This document shows, one piece after another, positions 1-5,659 of a stretch of DNA of 7,557 nt. This stretch comes from Firmicutes bacterium UBA2116. GTDB lineage: Bacteria > Bacillota > Clostridia > Tissierellales > Sedimentibacteraceae. A program made the translations under genes and the position numbers. The notes under the pieces were generated by a model. The model made no database searches. It was not told the origin of the DNA and saw only the letters and a list, made by a program, of their open reading frames with translations. How positions within the stretch are numbered: the first letter of the stretch is position 1; every line of letters begins with the position of its first letter. The DNA lies in contig DCYG01000040.1 of NCBI GenBank assembly GCA_002331025.1, forward strand, positions 114,763 to 122,319, read 5' to 3'.

Positions 1-35
1 CCGGCGCCTTGCAGGATGAACTTTTTTAACAGCCT
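1..35. repeat. Possible end of a small mobile element or dispersed repeat
   Basis: This stretch has no coding potential that I can support. Read on the minus strand it begins GGCTGTTAAAAAAGTTC and runs into a GC-rich block (GCAAGGCGCCGG) unlike the AT-rich surroundings. Sequences starting GGCTGTT followed by an A-run resemble terminal repeats of miniature elements and insertion sequences in Clostridia, as I remember them. Only one end is in the window, so this is inference from composition and resemblance. It could also be ordinary intergenic repeat DNA. Confidence 0.3.
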
Positions 36-60
36 GTCATCTTGATGACTTTGTCATCAA
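36..60. repeat. Overlapping palindromes built on GTCATC/GATGAC
   Basis: Three copies of one 6-mer alternate in orientation: GTCATC at 36-41, GATGAC at 44-49 and GTCATC at 53-58. The first and second form a perfect 6-bp palindrome with a 2-base centre. The second and third extend to a perfect 8-bp stem (42-49 with 53-60) and a 3-base loop. The two hairpins are mutually exclusive. They lie just beyond the patatin-like gene's stop codon. No T-run follows on the minus strand, so a classical intrinsic terminator is not supported. Confidence 0.6.
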
Positions 61-64
61 TCTG

Positions 65-83
65 AACACTCACATTGAGTGTT
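65..83. repeat. Hairpin over the stop codon of the patatin-like gene
   Basis: AACACTCA (65-72) and TGAGTGTT (76-83) form a perfect 8-bp stem with a 3-base loop. The minus-strand stop codon (70-72) lies inside it. Because there is no following T-tract it is more likely an mRNA 3'-end stabiliser, or half of a compound terminator with the 42-60 hairpin, than a stand-alone terminator. The role is inferred. Confidence 0.5.
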
Positions 84-969
84 GTGCTGATAGAACCTCA
101 TCTCGTTGATATCCGGATGACAATACTATATCAATCCCTCTAATTGCTTTTTTAGCATCGCTGTAACCTAAGTAGTATGTTTCTCTAAGCTTTCTGTTGT
201 CAAAGTTTAATGTTCCGTTAAACAAATTACCTAAATATCTTGATGGCTGTATTAATAAAATATCTGCATATGGATATTTTCTTTTTAAAGCCTGATAGTT
301 TATCCTGTCGCAGGATATAGCAATTATTGAATTTATCCCTCTTTTATTAAGCGGATAAACAGGTAATACATCATTGATCGCACCATCCACATAATACTGA
401 TCACCAATTTTTTCGGGAGGATATACGATTGGTATGGCTGAGGTTGCCAATAATATATCTTTAATGAAGTCTGCTTCCGGCTTCTTTATATGTATGTATT
501 GTGTGAAACCTGATTTTCTGCCTTTATACCAATCCATCGCTGTTTTAAGTACCCTTTCTTCATCCGGAATTTCCGTTACGTTCGCTACCGTTACATAAGT
601 ATCCAAAGCTGTTCCTTCTAAATTTTCAAGTCCTATAGTATTAAATAAATTAACAAATCCGTCTCTTGTAAACAAGCTGTCAAACTGAGCCTTTTTACCG
701 AATAAAGTCATCCTGATTGCTTTTACTAAGCTGTCTAAATCCGTACCATCTGCAAAAAATACCTTGGACAAATTATAATTCAGCCATATATTTGTTGCAT
801 CTTTCCAATCCATTGTCTGAATCAGAAAGTTATTTATAGCTCCAATGGAGGAACCGGAATAAACATCTATATAATTATTATATCCAAATTCACAAAGGGC
901 CTTCCATGCTCCTATTTGATAAGCTCCTTTAGCCCCTCCGCCACCTAATACCAATCCTATCCCGGACAT
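70..969 (-). CDS. Patatin-like phospholipase (lipid acyl hydrolase)
   Basis: The product is a 299-residue single-domain patatin-family protein, expected to hydrolyse acyl ester bonds of membrane lipids with a Ser-Asp dyad. The glycine-rich oxyanion loop GGGGAKG is at residues 9-15, the nucleophile elbow GSSIG at 39-43 (Ser41), a conserved ATSAIP block at 175-180, and the catalytic Asp in DGA at 195-197 (Asp195). Family architecture is complete and no signal peptide is visible, so it is probably cytoplasmic or membrane-associated. I start it at the ATG at 967-969 because GGAGGTGAT lies four bases upstream; an in-frame ATG nine codons earlier would precede that site. It is divergent from the small gene at 1081. 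Substrate and physiological role cannot be read from sequence. Confidence 0.93.
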   Translation of the reverse strand: MSGIGLVLGGGGAKGAYQIGAWKALCEFGYNNYIDVYSGSSIGAINNFLIQTMDWKDATNIWLNYNLSKVFFADGTDLDSLVKAIRMTLFGKKAQFDSLFTRDGFVNLFNTIGLENLEGTALDTYVTVANVTEIPDEERVLKTAMDWYKGRKSGFTQYIHIKKPEADFIKDILLATSAIPIVYPPEKIGDQYYVDGAINDVLPVYPLNKRGINSIIAISCDRINYQALKRKYPYADILLIQPSRYLGNLFNGTLNFDNRKLRETYYLGYSDAKKAIRGIDIVLSSGYQRDEVLSAQHSM

Positions 970-1080
970 AAAATCACCTCCATTCATTTTATGCAAATCC
1001 GAATAGAATGTTAGAATTTTTTGTATAAATTTCTAAGGTTAATGAATACTAAAAATAAAACTATTTACAGGAAGGATGCT

Positions 1081-1251
1081 ATGAAAAATAATAAAAACAG
1101 AATGAGAGACCGAGAAAAAAGCAATGCTGAGTTAAGAAAAATGGAACCAAAGGATAATGCTGATGTTGGAATAATTGATGGAAAAATATCGGGTATACAT
1201 GACGGTGGTCATGAAAAAATGAGGACAGATATTAAAAATAAAAGAGATTAA
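1081..1251 (+). CDS. Small, highly charged hypothetical protein
   Basis: This 56-residue protein is rich in Lys, Arg, Asp, Glu and Asn. It has no hydrophobic segment, cysteine pair or recognisable domain. The first half is strongly basic (Lys/Arg/Asn), followed by a short acidic-glycine stretch (about residues 28-44) and a basic tail. I chose the ATG at 1081 because AGGAAGGA (1069-1076) sits four bases upstream. The reading frame is open further back to a TTG at 1021, but that has no ribosome site. The frame ends just before the hairpin at 1256-1275, as expected for a real transcription unit. No confident promoter was found in 970-1068. Composition suggests a disordered, possibly nucleic-acid-binding or spore-type small protein, but that is a guess, and it may be a chance frame. 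Confidence 0.5.
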   Translation: MKNNKNRMRDREKSNAELRKMEPKDNADVGIIDGKISGIHDGGHEKMRTDIKNKRD

Positions 1252-1255
1252 AATA

Positions 1256-1275
1256 GGAGCTAAAGTTTTAGCTCC
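1256..1275. terminator. Bidirectional hairpin between convergent genes
   Basis: GGAGCTAAA (1256-1264) pairs perfectly with TTTAGCTCC (1267-1275), or as an 8-bp stem with a 4-base loop. It lies four bases after the small plus-strand gene and 24 bases beyond the stop of the minus-strand lipoprotein gene. On the minus strand it is followed by the T-rich sequence TATTTTAATCTCTTTTATTT. On the plus strand the following sequence is only weakly T-rich. It is best read as the terminator of the lipoprotein gene that may also serve the small gene. Confidence 0.7.
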
Positions 1276-1299
1276 CATCAATTTACTTTGTTGGTTTAT

Positions 1300-2028
1300 T
1301 TATTTTATTGTTCTGACTTTTCTTGGAGTTATGCTTTTACCGGCAATATTATCAGAATTATTTTGAACATTTGACTTGTTATCAATTTCCGCTGATTCTT
1401 CTTGTTGTTTTTCCTGTACAGTAATCGTACTATTAGCACCGGGCCAAACAACTTGTTCTTGTGCCGTTACTAAATTACCGTATATTGCATTATGAAATTT
1501 ACCATCTAAATTTATTTTCCAGCTGTTGCCTTCCTTCGTTAAGTGAACATCCACTACTTCTTTAAATTCTGTGTATTCACATTCATCAACTATTGTTACA
1601 AACAAATCATTGTATTTTTGTTTCATAGCCGTATCATCAAGCTTGTTATCTCCAAGATTATTGTTTTGATTAGTCAAAGCTACTGATTTATTCACATAAT
1701 CTTGAGAAACAGCAGTTAAATCCTTAGTTTTAATTTCTATTTTGACTTTGGAATCGTCCTCAGTTTCCTCAACAGATAAAATATTATATTCTAAATTTTC
1801 AAATATTTTTTTGTTTCTTGCAATGCTCGATTCATCTATGCTGCCTATTAATTTTATTGCATTGTAATTTGTCAGTACTTCTTTATTAACCTCTTTTATT
1901 GCTGTCATAATATTTGTTAATGCCTGGCTTGGTGTTTCTTTTTTTGTTTCCATTCCGGATACTATATCACAAGCTGTCAAAGCAAATACTAATGCAATTA
2001 AAAGTATAACCGTCATTATTTTCTTCAC
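1300..2028 (-). CDS. Predicted lipoprotein of unknown function
   Basis: The 242-residue product starts with a lipoprotein signal: MKK, a hydrophobic core, then lipobox LTAC with Cys20 as the predicted lipidation site. It should be anchored to the outer face of the membrane. The mature part begins with a helical-looking segment, then alternating strands (a Lys/Glu-rich stretch near residues 85-95 and a DVHLTKEGNSWKINLDGKF block near 165-183) reminiscent of NTF2-like extracellular domains. The last 40 residues are polar and Asn/Gln/Ser-rich, probably disordered. I chose the GTG at 2026-2028, read as Met and preceded by GAGG. In-frame ATGs upstream lack a ribosome site, and the earliest overlaps the -10 box. 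No family is confidently recognised. Before the insertion sequence arrived it lay 93 bp downstream of ndk. Confidence 0.85.
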   Translation of the reverse strand: MKKIMTVILLIALVFALTACDIVSGMETKKETPSQALTNIMTAIKEVNKEVLTNYNAIKLIGSIDESSIARNKKIFENLEYNILSVEETEDDSKVKIEIKTKDLTAVSQDYVNKSVALTNQNNNLGDNKLDDTAMKQKYNDLFVTIVDECEYTEFKEVVDVHLTKEGNSWKINLDGKFHNAIYGNLVTAQEQVVWPGANSTITVQEKQQEESAEIDNKSNVQNNSDNIAGKSITPRKVRTIK

Positions 2029-2061
2029 TTGCCTATACCTCATTATGTAATTTGTACTATG

Positions 2062-2089
2062 ATTATACCATTTTATCAAATTTTGTCAA
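2062..2089 (-). promoter_or_regulatory. Sigma-A promoter of the lipoprotein gene
   Basis: On the minus strand, TTGACA (2084-2089) is separated by 16 bases from TATAAT (2062-2067). The -10 box is preceded by TGG, giving an extended -10. Both hexamers are perfect consensus. Transcription should begin near 2055, leaving a leader of roughly 27 bases before the GTG start. The insertion sequence's target duplication ends only three bases upstream of the -35 box, so the promoter is intact. Confidence 0.85.
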
Positions 2090-2092
2090 AGG

Positions 2093-2103
2093 AAATAATT
2101 TTA
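2093..2103. repeat. Left copy of an 11-bp target-site duplication
   Basis: AAATAATTTTA occurs here and again at 3691-3701, directly abutting the two ends of the insertion sequence. An 11-bp duplication falls in the range known for IS4-type elements. Because the site is AT-rich, one or two bases of the match could be coincidence. Confidence 0.85.
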
Positions 2104-2104
2104 C

Positions 2105-2120
2105 TTGAGTTTCCGCAAAA
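2105..2120 (+). repeat. Left terminal inverted repeat of the insertion sequence
   Basis: TTGAGTTTCCGCAAAA is the exact reverse complement of 3674-3689. It is the expected transposase binding and cleavage end. Confidence 0.9.
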
Positions 2121-2262
2121 CAATCCACAGGACCATAAAAACATGGTTTCACTTATCACAAGATTTGAAAAAACGTGAAAAATACAAGGAATCTCTATCC
2201 ATTTTGTAGTAAAATTAGATTACCAAAAAATAACTCACTAAACAAAAAAGAAAGGATCCCTT

Positions 2263-3519
2263 ATGTCTAATTTTACTACAAATACTTACACTTTGAAACG
2301 AGAAATTTTAAATTTTTCAAATAAAATTTCTAAAGAGCTTCCAAAACCGGATAGAAAGTTCATTGCCGATATTACTTATGGCATGTTAGCTTCTAACAGC
2401 TGCCTTTTAACTGATATTTCAGATCAGCTCCACGAGGACTCGAAAAAGGTTAATATTGTTGAAAGACTTACAAGACATCTTGATAACGGTATTCCTAAAA
2501 AAGCTTTAACTTCATATCTTCGTAATGTCCGTAAATGGATTCCTGATAATCCTGTCATTCATATTGATGACAGTGATGTTGTTAAACCATATGGTCATAA
2601 GTTTGAAGATATTGGTATTGTTCGTGATGGTTCTAAAAGCGGCAATTCTAAGAATGTATATGAAAAAGGTTATCATGTAACAGAAGCCTGTGCTATTACT
2701 AAAAGCAATCATCCTGTCAGTATTTATTCCAAAATTCACTCTTCTTTACAGAAAAATTATACTTCTGCTAATACTTTTACCTTCGAAGCCATGAAACGTG
2801 GAAAAGACTTGTTTGGTAAAGCTACATTTGTCATGGACAGAGGTTATGATGATAACAAAATGTTTCTTAAATTGGACGAATTAGAGCAGGATTATGTTAT
2901 CCGTCTTACCGCAAAGAGGAAGCTGTTTTTCCATAACAAATGGGTTGCTGCTACACAGCTTAGAAATATGCGTAAAGGAAAAATTAAAACTCCTGTGTGC
3001 TATCATGGTAAGGAGCGTGACGCTTATTTATCCCATGTTAAAGTACAAATTACTGCTTCCAAAAAAGATATATATCTTGTTCTTGTTTATGGTCTGTCTG
3101 ACAATCCAATGATGCTTGCAACGAACAAACCGCTTAAATCCAAAGAGGATGTCCTTAGTATCGCAAGACTTTATTTCTCTCGTTGGCGTATTGAGGAATA
3201 TTTCCGTGCTAAAAAACAGGTGTTTCAGTTCGAAAATTTTCGTGTGAGAAAGCTTAAATCTATCAACTCTCTTAATTTCTACATTACTGTTTGCATGGCT
3301 TTTCTATCTTTAATTTCCTTGAAATCAGATGATAGCACACTTAAATCTTCTATTATTAAGAAAGCAGATCCTATCAAAGAAAGGGTTCGTTTCTTCTATT
3401 ATCGGTTAGCCAAGGGCATCTCCGGCATTCTTTCATATGCTAAGGAAGGTGTAAGATTATGGTTTAAACCCAAACCTCGACCCAGATATCGTCAGCTTTT
3501 CATTAAGCTTATTTATTAG
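2263..3519 (+). CDS. IS4-type DDE transposase
   Basis: This 418-residue transposase catalyses cut-and-paste movement of the surrounding element by binding its inverted repeats. The first catalytic aspartate is in HIDDSD (about Asp102) and the second in VMDRGYDD (Asp192). The third acidic residue is Glu311 within YFSRWRIEEYFRAKK (304-318), which fits the IS4 signature Y-x2-R-x3-E-x6-K (Tyr304, Arg307, Glu311, Lys318). The N-terminal hundred residues are helical and probably bind DNA; the C-terminal tail (about 385-418) is strongly basic. The ATG at 2263 is preceded by AAAGGA six bases upstream. The frame has no stops or shifts, so the enzyme is probably active. A small 6-bp hairpin overlaps the stop codon. 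It is convergent with ndk. Confidence 0.95.
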   Translation: MSNFTTNTYTLKREILNFSNKISKELPKPDRKFIADITYGMLASNSCLLTDISDQLHEDSKKVNIVERLTRHLDNGIPKKALTSYLRNVRKWIPDNPVIHIDDSDVVKPYGHKFEDIGIVRDGSKSGNSKNVYEKGYHVTEACAITKSNHPVSIYSKIHSSLQKNYTSANTFTFEAMKRGKDLFGKATFVMDRGYDDNKMFLKLDELEQDYVIRLTAKRKLFFHNKWVAATQLRNMRKGKIKTPVCYHGKERDAYLSHVKVQITASKKDIYLVLVYGLSDNPMMLATNKPLKSKEDVLSIARLYFSRWRIEEYFRAKKQVFQFENFRVRKLKSINSLNFYITVCMAFLSLISLKSDDSTLKSSIIKKADPIKERVRFFYYRLAKGISGILSYAKEGVRLWFKPKPRPRYRQLFIKLIY

Positions 3520-3581
3520 CTTATTTAACTTAATATTTTTATTTAAGTCTATTTTCCTCTTTGGCTTGGTTTTACTATGCT

Positions 3582-3668
3582 TTTTTTACTATTATCTACT
3601 CTTTTCTTTTGTTTTTATCCCTGATTTTCCCTTTTTTATTTTTCTTTCTTATTTTCTTTTTTCTTTAG
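3582..3668 (+). other. Long pyrimidine-rich tract in the right end of the insertion sequence
   Basis: After the transposase stop there are about 150 bases without a gene. Roughly 3582-3668 of this is almost entirely T and C, interrupted by isolated A and few G. The opposite strand is the matching purine tract and would be read by any ndk readthrough transcript. A reading frame through it gives only low-complexity Phe/Leu/Ser sequence. It may act as a U-rich transcription end for the transposase or as a DNA structural element; neither is proven. Confidence 0.5.
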
Positions 3669-3673
3669 TTGCT

Positions 3674-3689
3674 TTTTGCGGAAACTCAA
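3674..3689 (-). repeat. Right terminal inverted repeat of the insertion sequence
   Basis: TTTTGCGGAAACTCAA is the exact reverse complement of the left repeat at 2105-2120. It is followed after one base by the second copy of the target duplication. Confidence 0.9.
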
Positions 3690-3690
3690 A

Positions 3691-3701
3691 AAATAATTTT
3701 A
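3691..3701. repeat. Right copy of the 11-bp target-site duplication
   Basis: AAATAATTTTA repeats the bases at 2093-2103. It ends 18 bases short of the ndk stop codon, so insertion did not damage the ndk coding sequence. Confidence 0.85.
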
Positions 3702-3719
3702 TCGATTTGTACTGTCATT

Positions 3720-4115
3720 TTAAAACCAGATACTTATTTCACGTTCTGAACTTTCTTTGGAATCTGAAGAATGTACACTGTTTTCTGTCTTGGATATACC
3801 GTATTTGCCTCGTATTGATGCGGGTTCTGCTTTTTCCGGATCAGTATCGCCGTTAATTTTTCTTACTTCCGTGATAGCATTTTCTCCTTCAATTATTAAA
3901 GCACAAACTTCTCCTCTTGTTATATAACGTATTAATTCTACATAAAATGGTTTTTCTTTATGCTCTATATAATGTTTTTCTGCTATTTGTTCAGTTGGCT
4001 TAATTATTTTTATCGCCGCTATGTGAAGATTAGTTTTTTCATAAACTGAAATTATCTCCCCCATTAATTTTCTTTCCAGAACATCCGGTTTTATGAGTAC
4101 TAAAGTTCTTTCCAT
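3720..4115 (-). CDS. ndk: Nucleoside diphosphate kinase
   Basis: The enzyme transfers the terminal phosphate from ATP to other nucleoside diphosphates through a phosphohistidine, balancing cytoplasmic NTP and dNTP pools. The 131-residue length is normal for bacteria. Seen in sequence: the N-terminal strand ERTLVLIKPD (Lys9), Tyr49, Arg85, IRG at 101-103, and the active-site signature NSVHSSDS at 112-119 with the phosphorylated His115. The family usually has His-Gly/Ala-Ser-Asp, so Ser116 is a mild variation. I prefer the second of two adjacent ATGs (4113-4115) because GGAGGG lies six bases upstream; using the first adds one Met. It is divergent from the luxS operon. No terminator separates it from the insertion sequence, and before that insertion it could have read into the lipoprotein gene. 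Confidence 0.95.
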   Translation of the reverse strand: MERTLVLIKPDVLERKLMGEIISVYEKTNLHIAAIKIIKPTEQIAEKHYIEHKEKPFYVELIRYITRGEVCALIIEGENAITEVRKINGDTDPEKAEPASIRGKYGISKTENSVHSSDSKESSEREISIWF

Positions 4116-4176
4116 CATTATCCCTCCATGCTTTTCCCATATCTTACTACAAAGTTAACAAAAACGGAATAATAAA

Positions 4177-4205
4177 TTTACATTTCCAGATTGAAATAGT
4201 ATAAT
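4177..4205 (+). promoter_or_regulatory. Sigma-A promoter of the luxS operon
   Basis: TTTACA (4177-4182) and TATAAT (4200-4205) are separated by 17 bases, one mismatch from consensus overall. Transcription should start near 4212, about 29 bases before the first gene. The leader is too short for an S-box or other SAM riboswitch, so no such control is visible. Confidence 0.85.
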
Positions 4206-4240
4206 ATATATATTACAACATAATAGGAGATTTTTAACTA

Positions 4241-4588
4241 ATGAAAGAAATTAACGGTTCGGAAAAGCAGAAAAAATTAGTACAGGTGGTTCTTGATGAA
4301 AAAGAGGTTGCTCTGATAATAAAGGACATTGAAGAATTAGAATTTAATGATACAAAGTATAAAAGCGCAGAAAAATTTGAATACGACAGAAGGATTATTT
4401 TGGAAACAGCCTGGAATGTAAGTGTTGTTCTGCAAAATAAAACAAGCAAAATCAGTGAAATCGTCGATATAAATTTACAAAGAAACGGAATCACTGATGT
4501 AAAAGGTAAAAAAATTTTTTCAGCTCTGAGAGCAAAATATAAGGAATCTAATATAATTGACTATAACGAATTGGCCGAGATAATTTGA
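4241..4588 (+). CDS. Hypothetical protein, first gene of the luxS operon
   Basis: I do not recognise this 115-residue protein. It has no signal peptide, membrane segment or cysteine and looks like a soluble, lysine- and glutamate-rich alpha/beta protein. An acidic region with possible helix (residues 17-30, EKEVALIIKDIEEL) precedes a central block with a single Trp (about residue 59) and a basic stretch near 80-100. The ATG at 4241 is preceded by AGGAG at a longish spacing of about eleven bases, just downstream of a consensus promoter. Its TGA (4586-4588) overlaps the luxS ribosome binding site GAGGGGG, so the two genes are certainly co-transcribed and probably translationally coupled. A link to methyl-cycle metabolism or AI-2 is only suggested by position. 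Confidence 0.85.
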   Translation: MKEINGSEKQKKLVQVVLDEKEVALIIKDIEELEFNDTKYKSAEKFEYDRRIILETAWNVSVVLQNKTSKISEIVDINLQRNGITDVKGKKIFSALRAKYKESNIIDYNELAEII

Positions 4589-4599
4589 GGGGGATGAAA

Positions 4600-5079
4600 A
4601 TGAAAAAAATAGAGAGCTTTCAGGTTAATCACCTGAAATTGAAGAGAGGCATTTATGTATCCAGAAAGGATGTTGTAGGTAATCATACACTGACTACCTT
4701 TGACATAAGAATGAAGGAGCCGAATAATGAACCGGTTATAAATACGGCTGAGCTCCATACAATTGAGCATTTAGGTGCAACATTTCTCAGAAATCACAAT
4801 GAATATGACACATTGACAGTATATTTCGGACCTATGGGGTGCAGAACAGGACTTTACGTTATATTTAAAGGTGATTTGAACTCAAACGATGTCGTTGATA
4901 TAATTAAAGAGATGTTTGATTTTATTATGAATTATGAAGGTGAAGTTCCGGGAGCTGATGCAATATCCTGCGGGAATTATCAGGATATGAATTTAAGCAT
5001 GGCTAAGTTTGAAGCAGCTAAATTTTATAATGAGGTTTTATGTAATTTAAAAGAAGAAAATTTGAATTATCCGGAATAA
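4600..5079 (+). CDS. luxS: S-ribosylhomocysteine lyase (AI-2 synthesis)
   Basis: LuxS cleaves S-ribosylhomocysteine to homocysteine and 4,5-dihydroxy-2,3-pentanedione, the precursor of autoinducer-2, in the activated methyl cycle. The 159-residue product has the metal site HTIEH (His53, His57, with catalytic Glu56) completed by Cys124 in SCGNYQ. The second catalytic residue is Cys81 in FGPMGCRTG, and the substrate-binding N-terminal block ends in GIYVSRKD (17-24). All key residues are present and the length is normal. I start at the ATG at 4600, six bases after GAGGGGG, which gives the family-typical MKKIESF opening. An ATG two codons earlier is too close to that site. No pfs/mtnN, metE or mmuM gene is adjacent; the only partner is the unknown gene upstream. 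Confidence 0.98.
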   Translation: MKKIESFQVNHLKLKRGIYVSRKDVVGNHTLTTFDIRMKEPNNEPVINTAELHTIEHLGATFLRNHNEYDTLTVYFGPMGCRTGLYVIFKGDLNSNDVVDIIKEMFDFIMNYEGEVPGADAISCGNYQDMNLSMAKFEAAKFYNEVLCNLKEENLNYPE

Positions 5080-5082
5080 GGA

Positions 5083-5118
5083 ATGGGGTTTGCTATAGAT
5101 TGGCAACCCCATTTTTTT
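5083..5118 (+). terminator. Intrinsic terminator of the luxS operon
   Basis: ATGGGGTT-T-GC (5083-5093) pairs with GCAACCCCAT (5103-5112) apart from one bulged T, leaving a loop of nine bases, and is followed by seven T residues (5112-5118). It starts four bases after the luxS stop codon. Its T-run touches the stop codon of the convergent gene at 5117, and on that strand there is no T-tract, so it works for luxS only. Confidence 0.9.
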
Positions 5119-5503
5119 ATTTAGGAATAACCGTCATTGGTACATCTGACTTTTTTACCACTTTTACAACTATCTCATTTTCGGAATCATAGTAAAGGAA
5201 TCCATCATGAAGGAGCGTTAAAAGGAATGTTTCCCCAATTTTATCATAACAAATATATGTATTATTTTCATACTTTTCAAATGTTCCTTCCCCAAGTGCT
5301 GCAAAACGATAACTAATAAAATAAGTTCCTTCATACGAATTAAAGGTGAAAGTATATAATGGAGGGGCATCTATATTCTGATAAGTACCATGAATATATT
5401 TGATAGGCTCAGTTTGATGTAACTGGTATAAAGCCATAAGGTATATTAAAACCAAAAAAATAATAATAGCTTTTAATAAGGTTAATTTATTTTTATCATT
5501 CAT
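5117..5503 (-). CDS. Membrane-anchored hypothetical protein
   Basis: This 128-residue protein has a short basic N-terminus, one hydrophobic helix (about residues 8-27) and an exported domain of about 95 residues. That topology suggests a type II anchored protein facing the cell wall. The outer part contains HGTYQ near residue 39, several aromatic-rich strands, LGEGTFEKYENN and a C-terminal KKSDVPM segment. This GTYQ...GTYEK...KxSDxP layout is one I recall from small uncharacterised Firmicutes proteins, with no known function. The ATG at 5501-5503 follows GAGAGGG by seven bases. A 13-bp palindrome (ATTACTAAGTAAT, 5520-5532) lies just upstream and could be an operator. The gene is downstream of the secreted-protein gene on the same strand with a 156-bp gap, so co-transcription is possible but not shown. 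Confidence 0.85.
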   Translation of the reverse strand: MNDKNKLTLLKAIIIFLVLIYLMALYQLHQTEPIKYIHGTYQNIDAPPLYTFTFNSYEGTYFISYRFAALGEGTFEKYENNTYICYDKIGETFLLTLLHDGFLYYDSENEIVVKVVKKSDVPMTVIPK

Positions 5504-5519
5504 TATTATTCCCTCTCCG

Positions 5520-5532
5520 ATTACTAAGTAAT
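5520..5532. promoter_or_regulatory. Palindrome upstream of the membrane-anchored protein gene
   Basis: ATTACTAAGTAAT is a perfect inverted repeat with 6-bp arms and one central base. It is located 17 bases upstream of the ATG, where a repressor or an mRNA hairpin could act. It is short and AT-rich, so chance is a real possibility. Confidence 0.35.
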
Positions 5533-5659
5533 TTTTTTATAATACATTTAAACAAAAACAGTGCTATTAATATACGTCCCTAAAATATTTTCAAACCTAT
5601 ATAATTAATATTTATTACCATTTTGTTACTTTATTTTATTACTTGGATTCCATTAATGT

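Larger units (their letters stand above)
2104..3690 (+). mobile_element. Complete IS4-type insertion sequence (about 1587 bp)
   Basis: The element is bounded by 16-bp perfect terminal inverted repeats, TTGAGTTTCCGCAAAA at 2105-2120 and its complement at 3674-3689, set in from the ends by one unmatched base. It is flanked by an 11-bp direct target duplication. Inside is one intact transposase gene reading rightward. Length, single gene and duplication size fit the IS4 group. The perfect repeats, intact reading frame and clean duplication suggest recent insertion. It lies between the minus-strand genes ndk and the lipoprotein gene, opposite to both. I cannot name the element, and assignment within the IS4 superfamily is uncertain. 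Confidence 0.9.

Noticed and set aside
2029..2079. Longer N-terminus for the lipoprotein from upstream ATGs
   Set aside because: The first ATG overlaps the -10 box and neither has a ribosome site. The longer forms would also spoil a standard lipoprotein signal peptide.
2512..3112. Two open frames overlapping the transposase (minus 2512-2739, plus 2894-3112)
   Set aside because: Both lie wholly inside the well-supported transposase gene in other frames, have no ribosome sites and no recognisable protein character.
3566..3856. Plus-strand open frame rich in Phe, Leu and Tyr
   Set aside because: It is the pyrimidine tract read as codons. It crosses the insertion-sequence boundary and runs antisense into ndk, with no ribosome site.
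4206..4240. SAM (S-box) riboswitch ahead of the luxS operon
   Set aside because: The leader from the predicted start is only about 29 bases, far too short, and no such stem pattern is present.
4234..4770. Minus-strand frames opposite the luxS operon (4234-4494 and 4561-4770)
   Set aside because: They are antisense to two well-supported genes and show the hydrophobic composition typical of complements of Lys/Glu-rich genes.
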